A model generated the notes under the pieces. The model saw nothing but the letters and a program-made list of their open reading frames with translations, had not been told where the DNA came from and made no database searches. Of a stretch of DNA of 64,000 nucleotides, positions 17,295-26,992 are shown one piece after another. Both the position numbers and the translations under genes were made by a program. Origin of the DNA: a virus; IMG/VR virus record IMGVR_UViG_3300024346_000044, positions 1 through 64,000 of that record. The stretch is one strand, 5' to 3'. Position 1 is the stretch's first letter, and each line of letters begins with the position of its first letter.

Positions 17295-18848
17295 ATGTCT
17301 ATTATTCTTAGAAATATAAAGGGATCTGAATTAACATTTACTGAAGTTGATGGGAATTTTTCTTCATTATTTTACTCTAGTTCATTAGATGGTAATACTT
17401 TAAAATTACATTATTACCCTAATACTTCTCAATCAATAGACTTATCAGCATTATCCCCTAATGCATTCTCAGGTTCTTTATTAATAACTGCATCTGCGGC
17501 TGATAACACAGTAACCTTTACTAAAGGAGATGGTTCTACATTTCCTGTTATAGTACAAACTGGATCAATAGCAAACACACTAACAACAGCATCAATATCA
17601 TCAAATGTAATAACATTTACAAAAGCAGATGGTGATCAATTTGCAATAACAGTAAATACAGGTTCGGTAAGTGGTGATATATTTGCCCAAACAGGTTCAT
17701 TTTATGCTACAACAAACGATTTACAAATATCAGGTTCACTTACAGTAACAGGTTCGTCTATAACATTTGATACTAAAAATGCATCTTATGGTTCTACTAG
17801 ATTTTCAGGTAGTGTACGTTTTCGTGATGATGTAATAGTTGGAGATGATTTAGATGTAAAAGACGAAACAACCTTAGATAAACAAGTAGCAATTGGATAT
17901 CGAGGAAATGAAAACTTATTTAACGGGTATACTTTATCGGTATCCCAATCCACAGATAAAGGTGCAGTCTTAGTTGAAGGTGCAGCATTCATATCAGGTT
18001 CACTTACAATTACTGGTAGTAATACAATAGTAGGTAATATAACAGCATCTAACAATATAAGTTCAAGTGGGTATATTTCAGCATCATCCTTTAATGCTGC
18101 CCCAAATACAATAAATGAATTAACAGCTTCATATGCGATAACCTCATCCCATGCTTTAAATACATCTACTTATGATTATTTAGCAATTGGAACTATTCCT
18201 AGTGCTACAGTAAATGCTCCACCTATGGGTGAAAATTACATCTCAGCTTTAGGTGTAGCAACTACAGGTGGATCTGGAACAGGTATGACAGTTGACACAG
18301 TAGTGGAAGGAGGAGGAGTTCTAACAGTTACAATAAATAACCCAGGTACTGGATATGTAATAGGTGATAACAATATAGTAATAAGTGGTGGTAATGGTGC
18401 TGCTGTAATAACATTAAGTGGAACTATTAGTGAAACAAATCCTAGTCTAAGACTTATTGACAACACTTTTACTTTTGACGATGTAAAACTAACTGGAGGT
18501 ACAAATGTTACTATAACAAGAACAAGTGATACTGGTATAACATTTGATGCTGCATCAACAGCAACCCCCGGGGGTTTAACAACACAAATACAATTTAACG
18601 ATGCTGGAAGTTTTAATGGAGACCCAAGACTAATATTTAAAAAATCAACAGGGTTAATTCAATTAAGTGGAAGTTTAGAAATAACTGGTTCTTCTGATTC
18701 AAATTCTTTTTTAATAAAAAGTGCTAGCTTAGAAACATTTAAAATAAATGATAAAGGAGTAGCAGTATTTGGTGATTTACCTTATACCCCATCTGCAATA
18801 GAAGGAGGACTAATATTTTCAGGCTCAAACTTTTGGGTAGGATTATAA
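17295..18848 (+). CDS. fibre-type structural protein with SGSLTVTGS repeats
   Basis: 517 residues, rich in Ser, Thr, Gly and Asn. It contains repeated short strands of the type ITASNNISSSGYISAS and SGSLTITGSN, shared with the three other long proteins of this region, and a motif TPGGLTTQIQFNDAGSFNGD near 423-442 found in many phage fibre proteins. The repeats suggest a trimeric beta-helical or beta-prism shaft. It has no chaperone domain at the C terminus (ends GSNFWVGL). It is the first gene of the fibre cluster behind its own late-type box. Likely part of the tail fibres or baseplate periphery; the exact location is unknown. Confidence 0.75.
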   Translation: MSIILRNIKGSELTFTEVDGNFSSLFYSSSLDGNTLKLHYYPNTSQSIDLSALSPNAFSGSLLITASAADNTVTFTKGDGSTFPVIVQTGSIANTLTTASISSNVITFTKADGDQFAITVNTGSVSGDIFAQTGSFYATTNDLQISGSLTVTGSSITFDTKNASYGSTRFSGSVRFRDDVIVGDDLDVKDETTLDKQVAIGYRGNENLFNGYTLSVSQSTDKGAVLVEGAAFISGSLTITGSNTIVGNITASNNISSSGYISASSFNAAPNTINELTASYAITSSHALNTSTYDYLAIGTIPSATVNAPPMGENYISALGVATTGGSGTGMTVDTVVEGGGVLTVTINNPGTGYVIGDNNIVISGGNGAAVITLSGTISETNPSLRLIDNTFTFDDVKLTGGTNVTITRTSDTGITFDAASTATPGGLTTQIQFNDAGSFNGDPRLIFKKSTGLIQLSGSLEITGSSDSNSFLIKSASLETFKINDKGVAVFGDLPYTPSAIEGGLIFSGSNFWVGL

Positions 18849-18857
18849 AAAAACATA

Positions 18858-18867
18858 TATGTATAAC
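18858..18867 (+). promoter_or_regulatory. possible promoter box TATGTATAAC
   Basis: A one-base variant of the late-type box (TATTTATAAC), 21 bases before the ATG at 18889. Similar TATGTATACC stands at 54121. Function inferred from resemblance. Confidence 0.35.
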
Positions 18868-18888
18868 AAAAATATTAAATAAAATAAA

Positions 18889-19995
18889 ATGGCAAATTGG
18901 AAAAAAGTCTTAGTCTCAGGAAGTAGTATTGAGGTCGCAAGCATAACAGCATCCGTTGTTCCTACAAATAGTAGCACATCATTAAGAACTTTAATGGTTG
19001 ATCCTGCAACAGGTCACATCTTTAGAACAGGTTCTTATGGTGGTGGTGGAGGTGGAGGTTCATTAGAACCTTTAACTGACGGAAATGGTATTGTTGATTT
19101 TAGCTATGATGGTGGAACTGCAAGAACTGTTGCTGTTGAAGCAGATGGTGCTACATTAACAGTAGGATCAGGAGGAGTTAAAGTAACAGATTTAGGTATT
19201 GGTACAGGCCAGTTAGCCACAGATGCAGTAACAACAGTAAAAATAACTGATTTAAATGTAACAACAGGTAAACTTGCAGATGATGCAGTTACAACAGCTA
19301 AAATTGCTCCAAATTTAGGTACGTTTACAGGACATTCTTTTACAGGTTCATTCACAGGTTCATTTGCAGGTGATGGGTCAGGTTTAACAGGTATAACAGG
19401 TGCTACAACAACAGCAGCATTAACACAAGGAACAGGTGTTACCTCATTTAGTTTCAATGGTTCTTCAGCAGCTACAGTTTCAGTAGCAGGAGCAAGTGCT
19501 TTAACAGATGCAACATTAGTTAAATGGAATGACAGTGCAGGTACATTTGTAGATTCTAAAATCATAGAAGGTACTAATCTTATTACTATTGGAGCAGGTA
19601 CAGATGAAGTAAAAATACCAGGTGATTTAAGAGTACAAGGTACAGCTTCATTTCAAAATTCAACAACATTATTAGTTGAAGATAGATATATTTTAGTCAA
19701 CTCAGGTTCAACTTCAGGTAATCAAGGTGGTATTGTAATTCAAACAGAAAATACACAAAATGTAGGTCAATTATTTGGTTACAATGGTTCTACTAGTAGA
19801 TGGGCTATTAAATCAGCATTTGATGCAGAATCAACTACAGACTTTAATCCTCAAGCTTATATGGGATTAACTTCGGGTTCAGCAATAACAAATCCTAATG
19901 CTGCAGGTGCAAGTGGTGTAAATGAAACTATAATAAAACAATCAGGTAATATCTATGTTAATAATACTTTAGAAGAAATTTGGATTTACTCATAA
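18889..19995 (+). CDS. fibre-type structural protein
   Basis: 368 residues. The N terminus MANWKKVLVSGSSIEVASITAS is nearly the same as that of the 2020-residue fibre protein (MPNWKKVIVSGSDAILSNIT), suggesting the same attachment site or module. A Gly-only linker (GGGGGGG near 51-57) separates it from a beta-rich shaft with AVTTVKITDLNVTTGKL and SFTGSFTGSFAGDGSGLTG repeats. The C-terminal region has an ILVNSGSTSGNQGGIVIQ segment found in phage fibre tips. It probably forms a short fibre or a fibre subunit. Confidence 0.75.
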   Translation: MANWKKVLVSGSSIEVASITASVVPTNSSTSLRTLMVDPATGHIFRTGSYGGGGGGGSLEPLTDGNGIVDFSYDGGTARTVAVEADGATLTVGSGGVKVTDLGIGTGQLATDAVTTVKITDLNVTTGKLADDAVTTAKIAPNLGTFTGHSFTGSFTGSFAGDGSGLTGITGATTTAALTQGTGVTSFSFNGSSAATVSVAGASALTDATLVKWNDSAGTFVDSKIIEGTNLITIGAGTDEVKIPGDLRVQGTASFQNSTTLLVEDRYILVNSGSTSGNQGGIVIQTENTQNVGQLFGYNGSTSRWAIKSAFDAESTTDFNPQAYMGLTSGSAITNPNAAGASGVNETIIKQSGNIYVNNTLEEIWIYS

Positions 19996-20046
19996 TTTTT
20001 ATTATATTCATTGTCAATAGTATCAAAAATTAAAAAAGTTATAAAA

Positions 20047-20220
20047 ATGGGATTGAAAGATAGGATTAGTCTCCAAAAACCAAAACAGGAATCAAATAAA
20101 CTTACTAAAAAAGAATTAGAAGTATTATTAAATATGGTAAAAAACAGCACCTTTAAAGGAGCTGATATAGAACCTATTTATAATTTAGTAATAAAACTCC
20201 AAGATCAATATACTAATTAA
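20047..20220 (+). CDS. small helical protein between fibre genes
   Basis: 57 residues from the ATG at 20047; an in-frame TTG at 20011 would add 12. The body LTKKELEVLLNMVKNSTFKG followed by an IYNLVIKLQ helix is a compact helical unit that I have the impression recurs next to fibre genes in marine T4-type phages. It has no enzymatic motif. A role in fibre assembly or as a small tail component is inference from position. Confidence 0.6.
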   Translation: MGLKDRISLQKPKQESNKLTKKELEVLLNMVKNSTFKGADIEPIYNLVIKLQDQYTN

Positions 20221-20234
20221 AATTAATAATAGTT

Positions 20235-20417
20235 ATGTTTAATTTAACAGAATTATCTGTCCTAAGATCAGGATTAGAAACAGTAACCATATTAGGTAAA
20301 GAAGCTAGATTATTAGTTGCACTACAGGATAAAGTAGAAATGCATATAAATAAACTTCAACAAGGACCTCCCCAAGAAAACACTAAACTTTCTAAAGGAC
20401 GTAAAATCTCTAAGTAG
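20235..20417 (+). CDS. small hypothetical protein between fibre genes
   Basis: 60 residues: a helical N-terminal half (LTELSVLRSGLETVTILGKE), a second helix, then a basic Lys/Ser tail. It follows the other small gene by 14 bases, so both are probably translated from one transcript with the upstream fibre gene. No known family. Confidence 0.55.
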   Translation: MFNLTELSVLRSGLETVTILGKEARLLVALQDKVEMHINKLQQGPPQENTKLSKGRKISK

Positions 20418-20424
20418 AGGTTGA

Positions 20425-20434
20425 TATTTATCAT
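20425..20434 (+). promoter_or_regulatory. late-type promoter box TATTTATCAT
   Basis: TATTTATCAT, the CAT-ending variant also seen at 30721 and 62488. The distance to the next ATG (61 bases) is unusually long and contains a structured stretch. Confidence 0.5.
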
Positions 20435-20437
20435 AAA

Positions 20438-20483
20438 TTGTTGGCCCCCGGGAAGTGGACTCATATTGAGTAACCAACCACAA
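20438..20483 (+). promoter_or_regulatory. structured leader of the giant fibre gene
   Basis: GTTGG (20440-20444) can pair with CCAAC (20474-20478), enclosing a perfect hairpin ACTCA-TAT-TGAGT (20459-20471) and a GC-rich patch GGCCCCCGGG (20443-20452). This is exceptional in such AT-rich DNA. A transcript from the box at 20425 would begin just at or before this structure. Its role is unknown; mRNA stability or translation control of the following 2020-codon gene is a guess. Confidence 0.45.
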
Positions 20484-20495
20484 TAAAATAATATT

Positions 20496-23400
20496 ATGCC
20501 AAATTGGAAAAAAGTAATTGTATCTGGCAGTGATGCAATATTATCTAATATAACTGCCTCAGGTAATATAAGTGCAAGTGGCGATGTTACTGCAAGTGGA
20601 TTTTTAGGAGAATTTATTGGTAATTTAACTGGAAATGCAGATACCGCAACAATATTAGCAACATCTAGAAATATTAATGGAGTTCCATTTAATGGCTCTT
20701 CAGCTATTACTGTCCCAGCTGCAGGTTCAACCTTAACTGATACTGTACCAATAAGTAAAGGTGGTACCAATTTAACTTCATTAGGTAGTGCTTTACAAGT
20801 ATTAAGAGTAAATGCTGCAGGAAATGGATTAGAATATTCTACATCTACTGTTGGAGATATAACTTCTGTATTAGGTGGAACTGGTATTACTGTTACAGAC
20901 AGCTCAGGACCTTCCCCTTCAGTAGCAATTGATTCTACTGTAGTAACTTTAACTGGTGCTCAAGAATTAACTAATAAGGATTTAACAGGTGCAAGTAATA
21001 CTTTCCCTACTTTTAACCAATCTACTACAGGAAATGCTGCAACCGCTACAATTTTACAAACATCCAGAACAATTGGTGGAGTATCATTTAATGGTTCTGC
21101 AAATATTAGCTTACCTGGTGTAAACTCAACAGGTAATCAAGATACATCAGGAACAGCTGCTTCTTTATCTGCTACCTTAATAACTGGAAGAGGAGGAACA
21201 GGTCTATCTTCTATAGGAACTTCAGGTCAAATATTATCAGTGAATGGAGCAGGAAATGCCCTAGAATATATTACACCAACCGTAGGAGATATAACAGCAA
21301 TTCAAACTACTACGGGTGATCAGATGGTAATTACAAATGGTAATGGTCCAATACCGTCTTTAGCTATAACAACGGCAACAATAGCAGATGCAGGAACAGG
21401 CTTAGCAACAGCTGATCAAATTCATACATTTGTAACTACACAAACAGATGAAACAGCAGCAGATACATCGGGTAATGCCTCAACTTCTACAAAAATTGCT
21501 TCTATTACTAATGCTAATATTGTCCAACTAGCGGCAACTCAAGAACTAACTAATAAAGATTTAACAGGTGCAGGAAATACTTTTCCAACGTTTAATCAAT
21601 CCACCACAGGCAATGCAGCAACTGCAACAACCTTACAAACAGCTAGAAATATTAATGGTGTAAGTTTTAATGGTAGTGCTGCTATAACAATAACTGCAGC
21701 GGGTTCTACACTATCAGACACAGTCCCAATAAGTAAGGGTGGTACAAATTTAACTTCAGTAGGTACAGCGGGTCAAATATTATCAGTGAATGGAGCAGGA
21801 AATGCCCTAGAATATATTACACCAACTGTTGGGGATATTACTGCTATAGAAACTACTACAGGAGATCAAATAGCAATTACAAATGGTAATGGTCCAATAC
21901 CATCTTTAGCAATAACAACAGCAGCGATTGCAAATGGAGGTACTGGATTAGCTACAGCAGACCAAATTCACACCTTTGTAACTACTCAAACAGACGAAAC
22001 AGCAGCAAATACTTCAGGTAATGCGGCTACATCAACTAAAATATCAAGCATTACAAATAGTAATATTGTTCAATTATCATCAACTCAAGCACTGACTAAT
22101 AAGGATTTAACAGGTGCAGGAAATACTTTTCCAACGTTTAATCAAAATACTACGGGTAATGCAGCTACAGCAACTACATTAGAAACCTCTAGAAATATTA
22201 ATGGGGTAGCATTTAATGGTAGTGCTGCTATAACTGTTCCTGCTGCAGGTTCAACCTTAACTGATACAGTTACAGTTGCAAAAGGTGGTACAAATTTAAC
22301 ATCCTTAGGTTCTGCGGGTCAAGTACTATCAGTAAACGGAGCAGGAAATGCTTTAGAATATACCACACCAACAACAGGAGATGTAACAGAAGTAACTTCT
22401 GCAACAACAGACCAAATAACAGTAGCAAATAGTACAGGTCCAAACCCTGCTATTTCAGCAGTAACAGGAGTTATAGCTAATGGGGAAACTTCTTTAGCAA
22501 CAGCTGACCAAATTCATACTTTTGTAACTACACAAACAGATGCTACAGCAGCAGATACAAGTGGAAACGCTGCTACAGCTACAAATGTAGCATATACAGG
22601 TTTAACAGGAACAGTTCCTACTTGGAATCAAAATACATCTGGAACTGCTGCTTCTTTATCTTCTGTCTTAATAACTGGAAGAGGTGGAACAGGTTTAAAT
22701 TCTATAGGAACTGCAGGTCAAGTATTAACAGTAAATGCCGCGGGGAATGGATTAGAATATGCTACTTCTACAACAGGTGATATTACTGGGGTAACTGCAG
22801 GAACAGGATTAACTGGAGGGGGTACGTCAGGTAATGTTACTTTAAATATTGATTCAACCGTAGCTACATTAACAGGTACTCAAACATTAACAAATAAAAC
22901 ATTAACATCTCCTACAATTGGAGATACTAGTAATATTACATTTCCAACATTTAACCAAAACACAACTGGAAACGCTGCTACTGCTACTTTAGCTGATAGT
23001 GCTACTGTATTAGCAACTCCTCGAGCAATTAATGGTGTTAATTTTGATGGTAGTGCTGCTATAACAATAACAGCTGCAGGTTCAACTTTATCAGACACAG
23101 TCCCAATAAGTAAGGGTGGTACAAATTTAACTTCAGTAGGCACAGCAGGTCAAATTCTATCAGTAAACGGAGCAGGAAATGCTTTGGAGTATATTACACC
23201 AACAGTAGGAGATATTACAGCAATTCAAACAACTACAGGAGATCAAATAGCAATTACAAATGGTAATGGTCCTATACCCTCATTAGCAATAACAACGGCA
23301 ACAATAGCAGATGCAGGAACAGGTCTAGCTACTGCAGATCAAATTCACACCTTTGTAACTACTCAAACAGATGCTACAGCAGCAGATACAAGTGGTAACG

Positions 23401-26400
23401 CAGCTACGGCTACAATATTAGAAACAGCTAGAAATATTAATGGTGTAAGTTTTAATGGTTCTGCAAATATTACAATAACAGCAGCAGGTTCTACACTATC
23501 AGACACAGTCCCAATATCAAAAGGAGGTACTGGAGCTACTAGTGCAGGTGCTGCAAGAACATCTTTAGGAGTAGATGCAGCAGGAACAGTTAATTATACA
23601 TTACCAACAGCAGCCGCAAATACATTAGGTGGTGTAAAAATTGGAAGTGGAATTTCAATATCAAGTGGTGTAATATCAGCAGATAATAATGGCACTATAA
23701 CAAGTGTTACAGGAACCGCACCTGTTGCTTCATCAGGAGGGACTACACCTGTTATTTCAATGGCAGCAGCGGATGATAGTACTAATGGATATTTAACTTC
23801 AACAGATTGGTCAACTTTTAATTCAAAAGGTAGTGGTGATGTAACAGAAGTAACTTCTGCAACAACAGACCAAATAACAGTAGCAAATAGCACGGGTCCA
23901 AACCCTGCTATTTCAGCAGTAACGGCAGCAATAGCAAATGCGGGAACAGGATTAGCAACAGCTGACCAAATTCATACCTTTGTAACTACTCAAACAGATG
24001 CAATAGCAGCAAATACATCAGGAACCGCTGCTTCTTTATCCTCTACTTTAATAACTGGAAGAGGGGGAACAGGATTAACTTCTATAGGAAGTGCATTACA
24101 AGTACTAAGAGTAAATGCCGCAGGAAATGCTTTAGAATATGCTACTTCAACAGTTGGTGATATTACTGAAGTTCAATCATCTACTACAAACCAACTTGTA
24201 GTAACAAACGGAGCAGGTCCAATACCATCATTAGCAATAACAACAGCAGCGATTGCAGACGCGGGAACAGGATTAGCAACAGCAGACCAAATTCATACTT
24301 TTGTAACTACTCAAACAGATGAAACAGCAGCCGATACATCTGGTAACGCGGCAACCTCAACAAAAATAGCAAGTATTACAAATTCTAACATTGTTCAATT
24401 AACTTCTACTCAAACATTAACAAATAAAACATTAACATCTCCAACAATTGGAGATACTAGTAATATTACATTCCCAACTTTTAATCAAAATACAACGGGT
24501 AATGCTGCAACAGCTACAACATTAGCAACCGCAAGAACTATTGCAGGTGTATCATTTGATGGATCCGCTAATATATCATTAAATAATAATTCAATTACAA
24601 ATGGTGCAGGATATACTACTAATACAGGTACATTAACTGGTAATGGCGCAACAAATAGAGTTCCGATCTATAATGGGACTACATCATTCACAACAGACTC
24701 AGGATTTACATATTCATCTGATATATTAAGTACAGAAAAATTAAATATAACAGCTATAGCAGCAACTGTATCCGAGAATACTACAATCATGATAGATGGC
24801 GATGGCCAAACATTGACCAGAGAATTAGGTTCAAATGCTTACAATTCAACGACAATCGGTACAAATACAAATGCATTAACAGTTGATAATGCAACAGTTC
24901 AATTAAATTCCGGAACTACATTTAATGGTAGTGCAGCAAGAACATTATCTGCAAAAACAGCAGCAATTGCAAATGGTGGGGCAGCATTAGCAACAGCAGA
25001 CCAGATTCATACATTTGTTACTACACAGACCGATGCTATAGATGCCGATACCTCAGGTAATGCGGCTACAGCTACTATATTAGCAACTGCAAGAACTATT
25101 GCAGGTGTATCATTCAACGGTTCAGCTAATATATCATTAAATAACAACGCAATAACTAATGGAGCAGGTTACACAACAAATGCTGGAACATTAACTGGTA
25201 ATGGTACAACAAATAGAGTTCCAATTTATAATGGAACAACTTCATTTACTACAGATAGTGGATTTACATATTCATCTAATATATTAAGTACAGAAAAATT
25301 AAATATAACAGCTATAGCAGCAACTGTATCCGAGAATACTACAATCATGATAGATGGCGATGGCCAAACATTGACCAGAGAATTAGGTTCAAACGCATTT
25401 AATAGTACAACAATCCCAACTAACAATAACCAATTAACAAACGGAGCTGGGTTTACAACAAATGCTGGAACATTAACTGGAAACGGTACATCAAATAGAG
25501 TTCCAATCTACAATGGAACAACTTCATTTACTACAGATAGTGGATTTACCTATACCGGTAACAAATTAACTGCAGAAGGATTAAATGTAACCGGCCCAAT
25601 ATCAGCATCCATAGGAGCTGCTCCTTACATGAAATTAGATCTGGAAAGACAACTTTTTGGTGACACTGACGGAAATTCTAATGGTGCAACATTTATGTTA
25701 GATCAGACCTTAGGTTTTATTGTAGGATCGCCGATTATATCTTTAGATGGTGCAGTGACAATTAATGACTCAAGCAACGATGTAGACTTTAGAGTTGAAT
25801 CTAACGGCAACGCTAATATGTTGTTTGTAGATGCTGGAAATAATAGAGTTGGTATAGGAACTAATAGTCCAACTGAAGCACTAGATGTCAATGGTGCTTT
25901 TACAGCTACAAGTGTTAGATCTACAAGCGGAGGAACGGATGGTGGTTTTATTTTAAAACAATGGGCAGGTAGTACTAGCTACGCTTTTTTAGGTACTAAT
26001 GGTATGTCAGGAGTAGAGTACTGCATGATATCAGATGGTACTAATACTTTCTTAGGCGCTGGGACAGGTGGAGCTTTAAAATTAAGAGGACCTGCTAATG
26101 ATTCTTCTCCAGAAGTAATTATTAATGGAACTATAGTAGAAGTTAATACTGGTGATCTAAAAGTAACTGATGGATCTATAGCTGTAGGTAATATAACTAA
26201 TTCTACTACAGATGGTAGAATAGACGCTTCAAATGACGTTGTAGCTTTTTCATCATCAGATAAAAAATTAAAAGAAAATATTAAACCAATTAAAAATGCA
26301 TTAGATAAAGTATCTCAAATTTCAGGTGTTGAATTTGATTGGAAAGAATTAACTGAAGAAGAAAAATTATCTATACACGGGAATGAAGGGCATGATGTAG

Positions 26401-26558
26401 GAGTAATAGCACAAGAAATTGAAAAAGTATTACCTGAAGTAGTTCAAACTAGAGATAACGGTTATAAAGCAGTTAAATATGAAAAAATAGTTCCATTATT
26501 AATAGAATCAATAAAAGAATTAAAAGCCGAAATAGAAGAACTTAAAAAATCTAAATAA
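20496..26558 (+). CDS. giant tail fibre protein with C-terminal peptidase S74 chaperone
   Basis: 2020 residues. The N terminus (NWKKVIVSGS) matches that of the fibre gene at 18889. About 1500 residues of shaft follow, with recurring modules: LATADQIHTFVTTQTD occurs seven times, interleaved with SGNAATAT, NINGVSFNGSA and TLSDTVPISKGGT. Residues about 1690-1800 are nearly identical to a part of the fibre at 27672. The C terminus (from SSDKKLKENIKP) is the intramolecular chaperone domain of the endosialidase type (S74), with GVIAQEIEKVLPEVV; it trimerises and then cuts itself off. Probably the long host-recognition fibre. The next gene starts on its last base. Confidence 0.88.
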   Translation: MPNWKKVIVSGSDAILSNITASGNISASGDVTASGFLGEFIGNLTGNADTATILATSRNINGVPFNGSSAITVPAAGSTLTDTVPISKGGTNLTSLGSALQVLRVNAAGNGLEYSTSTVGDITSVLGGTGITVTDSSGPSPSVAIDSTVVTLTGAQELTNKDLTGASNTFPTFNQSTTGNAATATILQTSRTIGGVSFNGSANISLPGVNSTGNQDTSGTAASLSATLITGRGGTGLSSIGTSGQILSVNGAGNALEYITPTVGDITAIQTTTGDQMVITNGNGPIPSLAITTATIADAGTGLATADQIHTFVTTQTDETAADTSGNASTSTKIASITNANIVQLAATQELTNKDLTGAGNTFPTFNQSTTGNAATATTLQTARNINGVSFNGSAAITITAAGSTLSDTVPISKGGTNLTSVGTAGQILSVNGAGNALEYITPTVGDITAIETTTGDQIAITNGNGPIPSLAITTAAIANGGTGLATADQIHTFVTTQTDETAANTSGNAATSTKISSITNSNIVQLSSTQALTNKDLTGAGNTFPTFNQNTTGNAATATTLETSRNINGVAFNGSAAITVPAAGSTLTDTVTVAKGGTNLTSLGSAGQVLSVNGAGNALEYTTPTTGDVTEVTSATTDQITVANSTGPNPAISAVTGVIANGETSLATADQIHTFVTTQTDATAADTSGNAATATNVAYTGLTGTVPTWNQNTSGTAASLSSVLITGRGGTGLNSIGTAGQVLTVNAAGNGLEYATSTTGDITGVTAGTGLTGGGTSGNVTLNIDSTVATLTGTQTLTNKTLTSPTIGDTSNITFPTFNQNTTGNAATATLADSATVLATPRAINGVNFDGSAAITITAAGSTLSDTVPISKGGTNLTSVGTAGQILSVNGAGNALEYITPTVGDITAIQTTTGDQIAITNGNGPIPSLAITTATIADAGTGLATADQIHTFVTTQTDATAADTSGNAATATILETARNINGVSFNGSANITITAAGSTLSDTVPISKGGTGATSAGAARTSLGVDAAGTVNYTLPTAAANTLGGVKIGSGISISSGVISADNNGTITSVTGTAPVASSGGTTPVISMAAADDSTNGYLTSTDWSTFNSKGSGDVTEVTSATTDQITVANSTGPNPAISAVTAAIANAGTGLATADQIHTFVTTQTDAIAANTSGTAASLSSTLITGRGGTGLTSIGSALQVLRVNAAGNALEYATSTVGDITEVQSSTTNQLVVTNGAGPIPSLAITTAAIADAGTGLATADQIHTFVTTQTDETAADTSGNAATSTKIASITNSNIVQLTSTQTLTNKTLTSPTIGDTSNITFPTFNQNTTGNAATATTLATARTIAGVSFDGSANISLNNNSITNGAGYTTNTGTLTGNGATNRVPIYNGTTSFTTDSGFTYSSDILSTEKLNITAIAATVSENTTIMIDGDGQTLTRELGSNAYNSTTIGTNTNALTVDNATVQLNSGTTFNGSAARTLSAKTAAIANGGAALATADQIHTFVTTQTDAIDADTSGNAATATILATARTIAGVSFNGSANISLNNNAITNGAGYTTNAGTLTGNGTTNRVPIYNGTTSFTTDSGFTYSSNILSTEKLNITAIAATVSENTTIMIDGDGQTLTRELGSNAFNSTTIPTNNNQLTNGAGFTTNAGTLTGNGTSNRVPIYNGTTSFTTDSGFTYTGNKLTAEGLNVTGPISASIGAAPYMKLDLERQLFGDTDGNSNGATFMLDQTLGFIVGSPIISLDGAVTINDSSNDVDFRVESNGNANMLFVDAGNNRVGIGTNSPTEALDVNGAFTATSVRSTSGGTDGGFILKQWAGSTSYAFLGTNGMSGVEYCMISDGTNTFLGAGTGGALKLRGPANDSSPEVIINGTIVEVNTGDLKVTDGSIAVGNITNSTTDGRIDASNDVVAFSSSDKKLKENIKPIKNALDKVSQISGVEFDWKELTEEEKLSIHGNEGHDVGVIAQEIEKVLPEVVQTRDNGYKAVKYEKIVPLLIESIKELKAEIEELKKSK
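21390..25060 (+). repeat. tandem protein-coding modules in the giant fibre
   Basis: Seven copies of the segment encoding ATADQIHTFVTTQTD, in most copies followed by SGNAATxT and a NGVxFNGSA strand, are spread between these positions at irregular spacing. Some stretches are nearly identical in DNA, for example the part encoding LSVNGAGNALEYITPT near 21230, 21775 and 23155. The array looks like a product of repeated recombination within the gene. Confidence 0.8.
24721..24835 (+). repeat. long exact repeat, copy 1 (copy 2 at 25279-25393)
   Basis: About 115 bases are identical at an offset of 558 bases. The repeat encodes ILSTEKLNITAIAATVSENT and the following TIMIDGDGQTLTRELGSN. Perfect identity including third codon positions points to recent duplication or gene conversion in the fibre shaft. 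Confidence 0.8.
25566..25882 (+). repeat. segment shared with the fibre gene at 27672 (second copy 29412-29728)
   Basis: About 317 collinear bases with only scattered differences and no net insertion (constant offset 3846). Both encode LTAEGLNVT, GAAPYMKL, LERQLFGDTDGNSNGAT and NRVGIGTNSPTEALDV. The high DNA identity between two different fibre genes suggests module exchange inside the phage. Confidence 0.85.
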
Positions 26559-26992
26559 TGGCATTACCAGCATCAGGACCTATATCTTCAAGTCAAGTAG
26601 CCACTGAATTTAGTGTATCTCAAACTAATATTTCTTTATCAAATTTAGGTACCCAATTATCAACACCTATTACAGCAGGCCAACCAGTTAATTTAGCTAC
26701 TAGTTTCTATGGTCAAAGTAGTGGAGTTTCTGTTACAGCTTGGACTTTTGCTTCAAACAATCAAGAAACATGGGAATCAGTAGAAGATTTTTGTGAAAAC
26801 CTTCCATCTTTTGGCCCTACTCTTTATCATGATGGTTCTGGAACATACCCATCCACAAATGATGTTATATATAGTGACGATCCAGGAACTACTACAGTTC
26901 CGGGGGGGATTTATGGATACCAAGCAGGAAGAACTAAAACTCCATTAACAGTTGATAATAATGGAAAAGTTACTAGTGTAGGAGAATGTTAA
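26558..26992 (+). CDS. small tail/fibre-associated protein
   Basis: 144 residues. Its start MALPASGPISSSQVATEF with LSNLGTQL is a pattern I associate with small virion proteins encoded beside fibre genes in marine phages. The C-terminal part (ETWESVEDFCENLPSFGPTLYHDGSGTYP) has two Cys and several aromatics and may be a small globular domain. It starts on the last base of the giant fibre gene and its stop overlaps the start of the methyltransferase gene, so these three are co-translated. Function is unknown. Confidence 0.65.
   Translation: MALPASGPISSSQVATEFSVSQTNISLSNLGTQLSTPITAGQPVNLATSFYGQSSGVSVTAWTFASNNQETWESVEDFCENLPSFGPTLYHDGSGTYPSTNDVIYSDDPGTTTVPGGIYGYQAGRTKTPLTVDNNGKVTSVGEC

Noticed and set aside
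20496-26558. CRISPR-like or non-coding repeat array
   Set aside because: The repeats are long, variable in spacing and stay in frame within one open reading frame with S74 chaperone end; they are protein modules.
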